Position numbers and translations under genes: made by a program. The notes beneath the pieces are model-generated. The model did not search any database. It had not been told where the DNA came from and saw only the letters and a program-made list of their open reading frames with translations. This document shows, piece by piece, positions 23,689 to 31,567 of a DNA stretch of 38,526 bases (position 1 is the stretch's first letter; every line of letters starts with the position of its first letter). This DNA comes from Bacteroidales bacterium (GTDB lineage: Bacteria; Bacteroidota; Bacteroidia; Bacteroidales; Muribaculaceae): contig JAAVGM010000002.1 of assembly GCA_014800245.1 (NCBI GenBank), forward strand, positions 1-38,526. Reading direction: 5' to 3'.

Positions 23689-24519
23689 CTATATCGATGA
23701 GAGATGGATATGATCATTTATTAACCCTACTCTTACAGAATCATATACATATATTTTATTTGGATGTCTAAAGAAATTGAAAACAATATAATCCCTAACA
23801 CATTTCATTCTTTTAATTAATTCGTTCTGTTGTGGCAATCCAATCTCTTGTTTTTCACATTCCTTTACTTTCATCCCTTTATGCTTTATATACAAACCTT
23901 GTAAAGCTTCTGCCATATAACCAATGTTCCTTCTTTGTCTTGCAAAATTCATTCTGGGTAATTTCCCTTCTATTTGTTTAAGTAAGGGAAATAAGAATTC
24001 ACAATATTCTTGAAAATCCTTCCATTTCATTATAAACATATTACATTGTGAAACTTTATTTCCTCGATAAAAATAATCTATTACATCTTGCTTCATTTCT
24101 GGATAACTTGAAATCAATGTATCAATCATTATAGCAACCTCCTCCATTGAAAGCAGATGCTCAAGATCAGCGGCAACACTTGTGGGTAAACTTCTTTTTT
24201 CAAGCGTCACAACATCATATTTTTTAAGTAATAGTTCGATTTCTTTCTTATCATTTATACCTTTAAAATATCTTCTATAATGAGCTAATCCGATATAATT
24301 TATATCCTTCAGATTCTTCCACGCCCAATACAAAGCCGTTAACTCACAATAGGATGGATTCTTATCGGAAATATTATCTCCTGTATTGTCTCCCTGATAT
24401 CCTAATTCCACATCTGGATGAAGTGATTTTCCAACATGAATAGGCATATAAACTTCATCTTGTCGTATTGCAGGATCAGCTTTATGGGCAGCCACCAAGA
24501 TTTTCACTTTCTTTTCCAT
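23689..24519 (-). CDS. DUF4422 family glycosyltransferase
   Basis: A 276-residue protein of the DUF4422 family, found as glycosyltransferases in capsule and EPS loci. Landmarks: VKILVAAHKAD at the start, the GYQGDNTGDNISDKNPSYCE block (40-59), LTALYWAWKN, and GLAHYRRYF (78-85), then a conserved NMFIMKWKDFQEYCEFLFP segment. It overlaps glf by one base. Many DUF4422 genes sit next to glf, and galactofuranosyl transfer is a reasonable but unproven guess. The C-terminal part is basic and may attach to the membrane surface. Confidence 0.8.
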   Translation of the reverse strand: MEKKVKILVAAHKADPAIRQDEVYMPIHVGKSLHPDVELGYQGDNTGDNISDKNPSYCELTALYWAWKNLKDINYIGLAHYRRYFKGINDKKEIELLLKKYDVVTLEKRSLPTSVAADLEHLLSMEEVAIMIDTLISSYPEMKQDVIDYFYRGNKVSQCNMFIMKWKDFQEYCEFLFPLLKQIEGKLPRMNFARQRRNIGYMAEALQGLYIKHKGMKVKECEKQEIGLPQQNELIKRMKCVRDYIVFNFFRHPNKIYVYDSVRVGLINDHIHLSSI

Positions 24520-25664
24520 TAGACTATATTACTTGAAATGTTTTTTACCTGTGATATAATCGGAGCCATGTCATAATATTTATATTCTGCCAATCTGCCT
24601 CCAAAGATCACCTTCTCTTCCTTGTCGGCAAGCTCCTTATATTTGGCATATACCTTTTGATTTCGCTCATCATTTACAGGATAGAACGGTTCCATCCCTT
24701 CCTGCCACTCGGTGGAATATTCACGGGAAATCACTGTCTTTGGATTCTCATAAACCTCGTTTCCGAACATTTCAAAATGCTTATGTTCAATGATACGAGT
24801 ATAGGGAACCTCTGCGGAGGTATAGTTCACCACCGCATTCCCTTGCCAGTTTGGATTGTCAAGGGATTCCGTCTCGAAACGAACTGTGCGATATTCAAGT
24901 TTACCGAACCTATAATCGTAAAACTCATCTATCTTTCCGGTGAAGACAATCTTATCTGCGATTGACTCCCATTTCTCGCGATCATCAAAGAAATCGGTGT
25001 TAAGTTTCACCTCTATCCCTTCAAGAAGGCCATCTATAAGTTTGTTATATCCACCGATAGGGATTCCTTGATAACAGTCGTTAAAATAGTTGTTGTCAAA
25101 GGTCATTCTGACCGGAAGACGTCGGATTATGAATGCCGGGAGTTCTGTACATTTCCGTCCCCACTGTTTCTCTGTGTAACCCTTGATAAGCTGCTCGTAA
25201 ATATCCTTACCGATAAGGGTCAAAGCCTGCTCCTCCAGATTTCGAGGTTCACTAACCCCCTCGGCTTTCATTCTATCAACAGCTTCCTGACGCTGTTCAT
25301 CCAGTTTCTTTTGTGCTTCCTCCGGTGTTTTCACTCCCCACATCTGATAGAATGTGTTCATGTTAAAAGGGAGGTTATAGAGTTTACCATCGGGAGCCTG
25401 CGCCACCGGGCAATTGGTATATCGGTTGAATGGTACGATTGAATTTACAAAATCCCAAACCTCCTTGTCGGAAGTATGAAAAATATGCGCGCCATACTTG
25501 TGCACGTTTATTCCATCAATCTCCTCGCAATAGATATTTCCTCCCGAATGTGGGCGTTTGTCAATTACGAGACATTTCTTTCCGACCTTATTGGCCAAGT
25601 ATGCAAATGTGGCACCGAACAGACCTGCACCCACTATTAGATAGTCGTAATTAGAGTCTATCAT
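24519..25664 (-). CDS. glf: UDP-galactopyranose mutase
   Basis: A 381-residue flavoenzyme that converts UDP-galactopyranose to UDP-galactofuranose. The FAD-binding motif VGAGLFGATFA is at residues 11-21. The HxGxHIFHT-type segment appears as KYGAHIFHTS, and the active-site GYTEKQWGR with its conserved Trp and Arg is present, as is YNLPFNMNTFYQMWG. The length matches the family and the gene looks intact. Its presence implies galactofuranose in the polymer. It overlaps the DUF4422 gene by one base and follows a GT8-like gene by six bases. Confidence 0.95.
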   Translation of the reverse strand: MIDSNYDYLIVGAGLFGATFAYLANKVGKKCLVIDKRPHSGGNIYCEEIDGINVHKYGAHIFHTSDKEVWDFVNSIVPFNRYTNCPVAQAPDGKLYNLPFNMNTFYQMWGVKTPEEAQKKLDEQRQEAVDRMKAEGVSEPRNLEEQALTLIGKDIYEQLIKGYTEKQWGRKCTELPAFIIRRLPVRMTFDNNYFNDCYQGIPIGGYNKLIDGLLEGIEVKLNTDFFDDREKWESIADKIVFTGKIDEFYDYRFGKLEYRTVRFETESLDNPNWQGNAVVNYTSAEVPYTRIIEHKHFEMFGNEVYENPKTVISREYSTEWQEGMEPFYPVNDERNQKVYAKYKELADKEEKVIFGGRLAEYKYYDMAPIISQVKNISSNIV

Positions 25665-25670
25665 TCTTAT

Positions 25671-26666
25671 CTATTTTTGGATAGATTTTAATAATTTATC
25701 TTTTATTAAAAGAGTTTTATTACTAATTAGTAACCAATACCTTACTATACAACGTGTAATTTTAGATGTCCACATTCTCTTTAATAAAGAAACTTCTAAT
25801 GAAACCCATACCGGAACATCATCTGGACCTATTATAAAAGAAGTGGGGGAAAATAAATTTTTACAATTTAATATATCGTCTTTGTGCTGTGTTGTTAATC
25901 CTTTTTTCTCTTTGATAGTCATATAATATTTCCTATCAAGAAAGGGATGTACAGAATCACGTCCCCAGTTAGCATTAAAGAAATGAAGTATCTTTCCAGA
26001 AAATAAATATCTTACACTTCCCAATACTTGCACATTATAAATTCCTTTTAACGGCTCAATAACATTTAAATTATTAGAAAGAGTGTAAAGTAATGATGGT
26101 TGATCAAATTTCCCACCCTCCTTTTCTTTCACCTTTTTCCAATTCTCATACCACTCTCGAGAAAACATTTCTGCTACGGGGTTATCTTTATAGAAGATTA
26201 CCCCGCTATTATAATATGGAAGGTCTTTTCTAATATCAATATTAAATAACTTATCAACGCGGGATTTAATCCCATGACCAAATGGATGAATTTCTATGTT
26301 TTTTACATGAATATCCTCCACCATACCAATATTTTCTACCAAGAAATCATTCTCGTCAATAGACCCACAAAAAATAGTATCGGTATCTACAAATAGGAGT
26401 TCTCCCCTTAGTATTTGACGAAGTTTAGTTTTAAGGATTCTAGATTTTTCAAAGTTGGAATTATTATTATCGAATTTTATAACTTTAATATCATTCACTA
26501 ATTCCCTAATTTGCGTATATGAATCAATGACCTTAGATGTATTTTCATCTGTTATGATTATAATCTCTAAATCAGGATTATAATATCGACAAGACCATAT
26601 TGACATTAATGCCTGTTCAGTATAAATGTCTTCTCCTGTAGATATAAGTACATAACTTACAATCAT
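25671..26666 (-). CDS. Glycosyltransferase, GT8-like with DxD motif
   Basis: A 331-residue GT-A-type enzyme. The metal-binding DxD is in LLFVDTDTIF (about residues 90-99). An N-terminal VLISTGEDIYTEQALMS and a later NSGVIFYKDN (the residues before product contact in GT8-like folds) and FDQPSLLYTL match retaining family-8-like transferases. The final 60 residues are hydrophobic or basic and may attach to the membrane. Donor unknown. The 287 bases after its start (26667-26954) hold only decayed sequence, so it probably depends on read-through or a local promoter. Confidence 0.7.
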   Translation of the reverse strand: MIVSYVLISTGEDIYTEQALMSIWSCRYYNPDLEIIIITDENTSKVIDSYTQIRELVNDIKVIKFDNNNSNFEKSRILKTKLRQILRGELLFVDTDTIFCGSIDENDFLVENIGMVEDIHVKNIEIHPFGHGIKSRVDKLFNIDIRKDLPYYNSGVIFYKDNPVAEMFSREWYENWKKVKEKEGGKFDQPSLLYTLSNNLNVIEPLKGIYNVQVLGSVRYLFSGKILHFFNANWGRDSVHPFLDRKYYMTIKEKKGLTTQHKDDILNCKNLFSPTSFIIGPDDVPVWVSLEVSLLKRMWTSKITRCIVRYWLLISNKTLLIKDKLLKSIQK

Positions 26667-26754
26667 ATTCCTTAAATTTATTATCTTTAAGAGTATAAAA
26701 AATGGCGTGTCGGATTAGAGAAACCGCAGTGAAGCGGATGCTCCACAATTTTTA

Positions 26755-26889
26755 TTAAAAACCGATACGTGAGTTAGCATTTAGGACAATGCCGATTTTA
26801 TTAGGCATCCCCAAAGAGTAGTCCCTCGCCCCCTCTACCATTTTCGGAAAAATGTCTTGAGGTAATCCATCAACGAGTAACGCATCATC
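26755..26889 (-). pseudogene. Unidentified protein fragment between stops
   Basis: Between in-frame stops the minus strand reads 44 protein-like codons, including ALLVDGLPQDIFPKMVEGAR and LGMPNKIGIVLN, ending in SRIGF before TAA. There is no start codon. It looks like the C-terminal piece of a real protein, but I cannot name the family. It lies between an IS66-like remnant and the GT8-like gene. Confidence 0.35.
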
Positions 26890-26954
26890 CTACAGATTGA
26901 TATCATTTTCTCAGTTGTATATGTGGTTGCTTTTTTTCACGTGAGCGAGGCAAC

Positions 26955-27221
26955 CTATTCCCCATCCAAATAGATCGTCCCCTCAACAGAAACTAACTTT
27001 CCCCTTGTATCCTTATACCATTTGTGAAATAGGTTGAAGCAGATTGTGTCTATTGCAAAAGCTCTGACTACTTTCGTGAGCGGCAATCCCGTTGGATTTA
27101 TATTTGAAATCGAAGCGCTCAAAATCTTCATTAGTGTAATACATAGTGTGCTGTTTGTGAATTTCAGCACAAAGGTCGGCATTTGGAGCTTCTATTGTAA
27201 GACGCCATTTTACACGCTTAA
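26955..27221 (-). mobile_element. IS66-like accessory ORF remnant, second copy
   Basis: From 27219 the minus strand reads KRVKWRLTIEAPNADLCAEI, then MYYTNEDFERFDFKYKSNG and SSQSFCNRHN. It then shifts frame into NLFHKWYKDTRGKLVSVEG and stops at 26955. Together these make the small accessory protein of Bacteroidetes IS66-family elements, with one frameshift. The outer end, TAAGCGTGTAAAATGG, resembles the IS66-like end at 20559. The TnpB and TnpC parts are not seen. The remnant begins six bases after the flippase stop. Confidence 0.6.
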
Positions 27222-27226
27222 AATTT

Positions 27227-28756
27227 TTAATCCTTCCTTTGAGTCCGATTTCTGATCATTACCATTATTTTATCCCTCTCATTCCTGTTTAACGCAATGA
27301 AAAAAGTTAGAGATAGGTAAAGACTAATTACGCATACACCATACAGAATTATTCCTCCAAGGTTATGATTAAAACACAAATATAGATAATAAGCGGCAAC
27401 GGAGATTAACACCAATACGGGAGCTGTTCTGGCATATACAGTTAATAATAACCTTCTCCATGAAAATTTGACTAATCTATGTAGAATCCAAAGCCGAGAA
27501 ATGAGCGCAATGGTACTTGTTAGGATTGAAATCCACATTACTAAATATGGATTAAGCTCTATTTTTAATCCAATCCAAGCCAATGGAAGATTTGCAATCA
27601 TTATAACGGATATTAAAATCTGAAAAACCTTTATTTTTCCGGTGGCTTGAATTGAAGTGGTAATAGGACTAACTACACAATCTATCAAGGCCGCCAGCAA
27701 GGTCAATTGGAGAAAACCCACCGTATATGGAGCTACGTCCCCAATCCACAATTTCAATATTGTCTCTGCACAAAAGATCAATGGAATGGCAATCATGGCC
27801 ATTAATAGCAGCGAGTACTTACAACCCTGAAACATTAAAGTTTTCATTTCTTCTATATTTCCAGCTGCATAATTCTTAGTAATCTGTGGATTCAGAGCCA
27901 TGGTAAAACTGGAAGCAAAACCATTGATTACTCCACCTACCTGCGAGGCAATTCCCTTCGCAGCATTGACTACAACCCCAAAAAATAGATTGAGTATAAT
28001 GTTAATTCCCTGATCCCTTACCGCGAAACCCATATTTCCAAGAAAACTCCAGCCGGCAAAGGAGAACATCTGACGCATTAGATGCGGATCCTTGAATTTT
28101 TCAAAATGACATTCTTCAAAGTGACGCGAACAATAAATCCCGTAGATTAGTCGCATTGTGATGGCTACAGCCAATACCAACAAAGCGTAGGAAATGAGTT
28201 TATCAAATGGCAGGACAGCGACTATTAGAACTATTATCAGCTTTAAGATTACCTCGAGAATTCCAAAGTAGCCATAGATCTTCATGTGCTCATGTGCTAC
28301 TATGCAAGCATTGTAGGGGACACTAACAACTGTAAACAGAAAAGAGATTATGCTACACTGATAAACCCAATTGGCAGCGGCCATCCTGTCAGGAGGGATA
28401 TTCATCTTGACATTAAGGAACCAAAGTCCCACAGTTTCTGCCAAGACAAGAATGATTATCGCAAGAAGGAAATGGACTGTCAATGAAATTGAGAATGTCC
28501 TTTTCAAACGATCTGAATTACCTCCTCCCAATTCGTATGAAATGAATCTCTGCGACGATGCAATCATCGCGGAGTTGAGGAAGGCGAACATCATCACAAT
28601 ACCTCCAACAACATTGTAGATACCGTAATTATCTATACCAAGGACTTTCCAAAGAAGCCTGATGGTATAGAGATTCACGATAATGGATACCAACATCCTC
28701 ATATAGAGGAAGAGGGTATTCTTTGCTATCTGTTTATGCGATGTCTGAATGGACAT
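27227..28756 (-). CDS. Wzx-type polysaccharide flippase
   Basis: A 509-residue membrane protein with about 12 to 14 hydrophobic segments, of the MATE/MOP flippase superfamily. The N-terminus (QIAKNTLFLYMRMLVSIIV, then LGIDNYGIYNVVGGIVMMF) is the standard Bacteroidetes Wzx beginning, and SSQRFISYELG and NPQITKNYAAGN are further marks. It would move the finished lipid-linked repeat unit to the periplasmic face for Wzy. The frame is open 28 codons further to 28840, but those residues contain the repeated ATTGCGCAGCCGTTT core and are basic, so the Met at 28756 is preferred. The stop lies directly beside an IS66-like remnant, and the C-terminus may have been altered by it. Confidence 0.9.
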   Translation of the reverse strand: MSIQTSHKQIAKNTLFLYMRMLVSIIVNLYTIRLLWKVLGIDNYGIYNVVGGIVMMFAFLNSAMIASSQRFISYELGGGNSDRLKRTFSISLTVHFLLAIIILVLAETVGLWFLNVKMNIPPDRMAAANWVYQCSIISFLFTVVSVPYNACIVAHEHMKIYGYFGILEVILKLIIVLIVAVLPFDKLISYALLVLAVAITMRLIYGIYCSRHFEECHFEKFKDPHLMRQMFSFAGWSFLGNMGFAVRDQGINIILNLFFGVVVNAAKGIASQVGGVINGFASSFTMALNPQITKNYAAGNIEEMKTLMFQGCKYSLLLMAMIAIPLIFCAETILKLWIGDVAPYTVGFLQLTLLAALIDCVVSPITTSIQATGKIKVFQILISVIMIANLPLAWIGLKIELNPYLVMWISILTSTIALISRLWILHRLVKFSWRRLLLTVYARTAPVLVLISVAAYYLYLCFNHNLGGIILYGVCVISLYLSLTFFIALNRNERDKIMVMIRNRTQRKD

Positions 28757-28826
28757 TAGTCGGAATTGACGTTCTTCCCTTTTACTACCATGTAAACCAA
28801 TGTAGAATCCTTTACGCCACCAAAAC

Positions 28827-28841
28827 AAACGGCTGCGCAAT
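28827..28841 (-). repeat. Third copy of the 15-base repeat core
   Basis: The minus strand reads ATTGCGCAGCCGTTT, identical to the core of the tandem repeats at 10844-10902. Here it lies about 70 bases before the flippase start, just ahead of a weak promoter-like TTTTGG...TACATTGG. Its orientation relative to the downstream gene is opposite to that in the aminotransferase leader. Confidence 0.6.
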
Positions 28842-28878
28842 GAATCTGCACAATGGATATATGCTTTGATGCTTTTAT

Positions 28879-29007
28879 TTATTCTTCTTTCTCCCCCAAC
28901 TCATTAACTATCTCAATGGCTTTAGAGATGGTGTTCAATAATTCGGGGAATTCTAAATCAATGGATTCATATACTAAATCAGCATCAAGCTTGAACATAG
29001 ACAGCAT
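28879..29007 (-). pseudogene. C-terminal remnant of a HEPN (HepT/DUF86) toxin
   Basis: A 42-codon ORF overlapping the end of the nucleotidyltransferase gene. It reads FKLDADLVYESIDLEFPELL and ends ISKAIEIVNELGEKEE. This matches the last third of DUF86/HepT proteins, whose RNase active site (RxxxxxHxY) ends just before the Asp-rich turn. That active-site part is missing, and a stop lies just upstream in the same frame. A deletion between the antitoxin and toxin genes explains it. The ORF is therefore probably not a working toxin. Confidence 0.6.
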
Positions 29008-29278
29008 CTTTATTTAATTGATTAAGGAATCTTTCTGAAAGATGTGGATGCTTTCTTACTAAATCTACCGATTTGTGCAGTATATCTTCGAGGAATTGCT
29101 TTAAACGGCTAACGAGGAATATCCTTGCAGGCATATCTACAAAAATATCTACATCGCTATCAGGACCATTCTCTCCTCTGGCTACTGATCCGAAAACGCA
29201 TAGACTTGTTACCTCAAATTCTTGGCGAATCTGATTGATATTCTGTTTTAGGATATATATTATTTCCTTATCGGCCAT
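28985..29278 (-). CDS. Nucleotidyltransferase-fold antitoxin, MntA-like
   Basis: A 97-residue minimal nucleotidyltransferase. The GSxxRGE motif is GSVARGE (30-36) and the catalytic acids are in SDVDIFV (Asp42, Asp44). The third catalytic acid appears as Asp72 in VDLV. In MntA-HepT pairs the MNT protein AMPylates and silences the HEPN toxin. Here only the toxin's C-terminus follows, so the MNT is an orphan antitoxin. It has its own promoter (29298-29329) and lies inside the polysaccharide locus between ugd and the flippase. All catalytic residues are kept, so it may still be expressed and fold. Confidence 0.85.
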   Translation of the reverse strand: MADKEIIYILKQNINQIRQEFEVTSLCVFGSVARGENGPDSDVDIFVDMPARIFLVSRLKQFLEDILHKSVDLVRKHPHLSERFLNQLNKDAVYVQA

Positions 29279-29297
29279 AATTAATGTTTTTCTGCCT

Positions 29298-29329
29298 CAA
29301 AGATACATATTTATATTCTTTTATGCAAA
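29298..29329 (-). promoter_or_regulatory. Promoter of the nucleotidyltransferase gene
   Basis: The minus strand has TTTG (29329-29326), a 20-base spacer and TATCTTTG (29305-29298), an excellent match to the Bacteroidetes -33/-7 pattern. The -7 element is 20 bases before the ATG. Confidence 0.75.
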
Positions 29330-29360
29330 GAAAAATCTATATTTACCTGCATTTTTATGG

Positions 29361-30677
29361 TCAGTCTCTTGCGAAGAGGTCGCGGGTATAGACTTTTTCT
29401 TCTACATCGGAGAGGTCGGAGCTGTTGCGGTTGGCAAGGATGGCTTGGGAGAGGCGCTTGAATTCTTCCAAGTCATTCACTACGCGGGAGCCGAAGAAGG
29501 TGGTGCCGTTTTCGAGCGTGGGCTCGTAGATGATGACGGTGGCGCCTTTGGCTTTGATGCGTTTCATAACTCCCTGGATCGAACTCTGGCGGAAGTTGTC
29601 GGAATTGGATTTCATCGTGAGGCGATATACGCCGATGGTGCATTCGCGCTCAGGTGCGTGTCCGTAGGTGTTAGCGGATGTGTAGTCGTACCATCCGGCT
29701 AGACGCAACACTTGGTCGGCAATGAAGTCCTTGCGCGTGCGGTTGCTCTCTACGATAGCTGTCATCATGTTCTGGGGAACATCGGCGTAGTTGGCGAGCA
29801 ACTGTTTGGTGTCTTTAGGCAGGCAGTAGCCGCCGTAGCCGAATGAGGGGTTATTATAATGGGTGCCGATGCGCGGGTCGAGCCCGATCCCCTCGATGAT
29901 GGCCTGCGAGTCGAGACCCTTGACTTCGGCGTAGGTGTCGAGCTCGTTGAAGTAGCTTACACGCAGGGCGAGGTAGGTGTTGGCGAAGAGCTTCACTGCC
30001 TCGGCTTCCTTGACTCCCATATATAAGGTGGGGATATCCTCTTTCAATGCACCCTCCTTGAGAAGGTCGGCGAATATATGGGCTTTCTCGTTGAGCATCT
30101 CAACGTCGGTGACACGAAGGATTGCTTCGTTCTCTTCGGCAAATTCGGGCTTATCGATCACCTTCGGCACTCCGGCGATGATGCGCGAGGGGTAGAGGTT
30201 GTCGTAGAGCGCCTTACTCTCACGAAGGAACTCCGGGAAGAAGAGGAGATTGAAGCGTTTTGCTCCCTTGGCCGCATATTTAAGGTAGAGATTGCGGCAG
30301 TAACCCACGGGGATGGTGGATTTAATCACCATTACGGCGTCGGGATTGACGGAGAGAACCAAGTCGATGACATCCTCGATGTTATGGGTGTCGAAGTAGT
30401 TCTTTACGGGGTCGTAGTTAGTGGGGGCGGCGATCACGACGAAGTCGGCATTGCGGTAGGCTGCCGCGCCGTCGAGGGTTGCGGTGAGTTCGAGATCCTT
30501 CTCGGCGAGGTATTTCTCTATATACTCATCCTGGATTGGGGATTTGCGCTGATTGATCAGCTCCACCTTTTCGGGGATGACATCTACAGCCACGACATGG
30601 TTATGCTGCGCCAGAAGAGTGGCGATGGAGAGGCCGACATATCCTGTGCCGGCTACTGCGATGTTATATTTTTTCAT
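29361..30677 (-). CDS. ugd: UDP-glucose 6-dehydrogenase
   Basis: A 438-residue NAD-dependent enzyme that oxidises UDP-glucose to UDP-glucuronate. It follows E. coli Ugd closely: [20 protein letters not shown] at the start (NAD site), [45 protein letters not shown] with the catalytic Cys, [12 protein letters not shown], and the terminal KVYTRDLF. About 25 residues are inserted near the middle compared with E. coli (around [14 protein letters not shown]). The frame is open upstream to 30788, but [15 protein letters not shown] at 30677 is the clear start. Codons are richer in GC than the neighbouring glycosyltransferases, so it may be older in this genome. A strong promoter lies 180 bases upstream. 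Confidence 0.95.
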   Translation of the reverse strand: MKKYNIAVAGTGYVGLSIATLLAQHNHVVAVDVIPEKVELINQRKSPIQDEYIEKYLAEKDLELTATLDGAAAYRNADFVVIAAPTNYDPVKNYFDTHNIEDVIDLVLSVNPDAVMVIKSTIPVGYCRNLYLKYAAKGAKRFNLLFFPEFLRESKALYDNLYPSRIIAGVPKVIDKPEFAEENEAILRVTDVEMLNEKAHIFADLLKEGALKEDIPTLYMGVKEAEAVKLFANTYLALRVSYFNELDTYAEVKGLDSQAIIEGIGLDPRIGTHYNNPSFGYGGYCLPKDTKQLLANYADVPQNMMTAIVESNRTRKDFIADQVLRLAGWYDYTSANTYGHAPERECTIGVYRLTMKSNSDNFRQSSIQGVMKRIKAKGATVIIYEPTLENGTTFFGSRVVNDLEEFKRLSQAILANRNSSDLSDVEEKVYTRDLFARD

Positions 30678-30819
30678 TGGTTTTAAATAATAGAAATCTT
30701 TCCCGGCCATGCAGAACTGACGGCTGAGAAATTTTGAGCACCTCCGCCCGGCTGCCTTCACGGATATAAACATCATCCTTATTCTCAAGGCTTCGGGTCG
30801 TCACCTTCTCCAAATACAT
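30664..30819 (-). CDS. Possible small leader ORF before ugd
   Basis: A 51-codon ORF in the ugd leader, starting [16 protein letters not shown] and overlapping the ugd start by 14 bases. It starts about 36 bases after the strong promoter at 30855-30884, so it would be the first frame ribosomes meet. No family is recognised. It could be a coupled leader peptide or a chance ORF. Confidence 0.3.
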   Translation of the reverse strand: MYLEKVTTRSLENKDDVYIREGSRAEVLKISQPSVLHGRERFLLFKTNEKI

Positions 30820-30854
30820 GGGCTCCGGTGGGCGTGCTGATTTTTGAATCTTTG

Positions 30855-30884
30855 CAAAGATAGTGCTTTTTTATGAATTGACAA
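30855..30884 (-). promoter_or_regulatory. Promoter of ugd
   Basis: The minus strand reads TTG (30884-30882), a 19-base spacer, then TATCTTTG (30862-30855), an excellent Bacteroidetes promoter match. It lies between the antiterminator gene and ugd, so ugd and the genes after it need not depend only on the promoter at 31467. Confidence 0.75.
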
Positions 30885-30896
30885 AAAAATAATTAT

Positions 30897-31409
30897 TTAT
30901 ATCTTTTCGAGCAGATCGGGATGAATGAACGGGAGGGCGATGGCGCAAAGGCCTTCGATTTCTACCACGATATGTTTGTTTTTGCGGATGCGGCGGGCAT
31001 ACCCTTCATATCCGGCGAATGGTCCTCCGGTGACGCGGATGCGGTCGCCTACCTTGAATTCCTCTTTCTTATATACTTCGCAACGCATGGTGTCTTCGGC
31101 TGTGAGCAGGCGGAAGAGACGAAATTCTGCCTCCCCTATCGGCTGAATATCGGCTCCGGAACGATAACGATAGATCCATATGGGAGGGAGCTTTGTCTCG
31201 ATGTTGCGGCTCTCGGTCTCTATGTCGCGGGCCAATTTGGGAGCGGCATGCATGAAGAGGAGCTTGGGGATCAGAGGTTTCTTCCGCATGGATCCGTCAG
31301 GCTTCTTCACCTGCTCCAAGGGAAGGTAGGTGTCAACCCCCCGCTCTCTCAGACACTCCGACACCTGCATCGGGCGCGAGGTCTTCACTGCATACCATTT
31401 ATTTTCCAT
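30897..31409 (-). CDS. UpxY-like NusG-family transcription antiterminator
   Basis: A 170-residue NusG paralogue. The N-terminal NGN domain starts MENKWYAVKTSRPMQVSECL and includes YLPLEQV. A C-terminal KOW domain follows (about 117-165) with FKVGDRIRVTGGPFAGYEGY. In Bacteroides fragilis, UpxY proteins, first genes of capsule operons, prevent early termination in the leader of their own operon. The position at the head of this minus-strand locus fits that role. No UpxZ-like inhibitor gene follows. The frame is open to 31469, but the Met at 31409 matches the family start. The distance from promoter (31467) to start is about 58 bases. Confidence 0.85.
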   Translation of the reverse strand: MENKWYAVKTSRPMQVSECLRERGVDTYLPLEQVKKPDGSMRKKPLIPKLLFMHAAPKLARDIETESRNIETKLPPIWIYRYRSGADIQPIGEAEFRLFRLLTAEDTMRCEVYKKEEFKVGDRIRVTGGPFAGYEGYARRIRKNKHIVVEIEGLCAIALPFIHPDLLEKI

Positions 31410-31466
31410 TTCTTTAAGTTCTGCGGATAAAATCACTTGCGAAAGTTTTAGAATCCTTCCCTTTTG

Positions 31467-31497
31467 CAAAGTTATGTTTTTTTTAAATTTCTTGCAA
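31467..31497 (-). promoter_or_regulatory. Promoter of the antiterminator gene
   Basis: The minus strand reads TTG (31497-31495) and TAACTTTG (31474-31467), 23 bases apart start to start. With the plus-strand promoter at 31508-31532 it makes a compact divergent promoter region. Confidence 0.65.
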
Positions 31498-31507
31498 GAA
31501 TTTTATA

Positions 31508-31532
31508 TTTGAAGTTTTTTTTACTAATTTTG
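31508..31532 (+). promoter_or_regulatory. Promoter of the SLBB export gene
   Basis: TTTG (31508-31511) and TAATTTTG (31525-31532) are 17 bases apart start to start, slightly short for the Bacteroidetes consensus. The ATG is 36 bases downstream of the -7 element. Confidence 0.65.
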
Positions 31533-31567
31533 CATCTCGTATAGATACAACTTACTTTCATATCAAT

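Noticed and set aside
26881-26954. IS66 TnpB or TnpC coding remnant
   Set aside because: All three minus-strand frames were read and no TnpB- or TnpC-like motif was seen.
28757-28840. 28-residue N-terminal extension of the flippase
   Set aside because: Flippases of this type begin close to the QIAKNTLFLY segment, and the extension contains an intergenic repeat core.
29235-30686. Long plus-strand ORFs opposite ugd and the nucleotidyltransferase gene
   Set aside because: They mirror the codon structure of the well-supported minus-strand ugd; no domain is recognisable in them.
30678-30788. 37-residue N-terminal extension of ugd
   Set aside because: Basic, unlike any dehydrogenase start; the NAD-binding motif begins directly at the Met at 30677.
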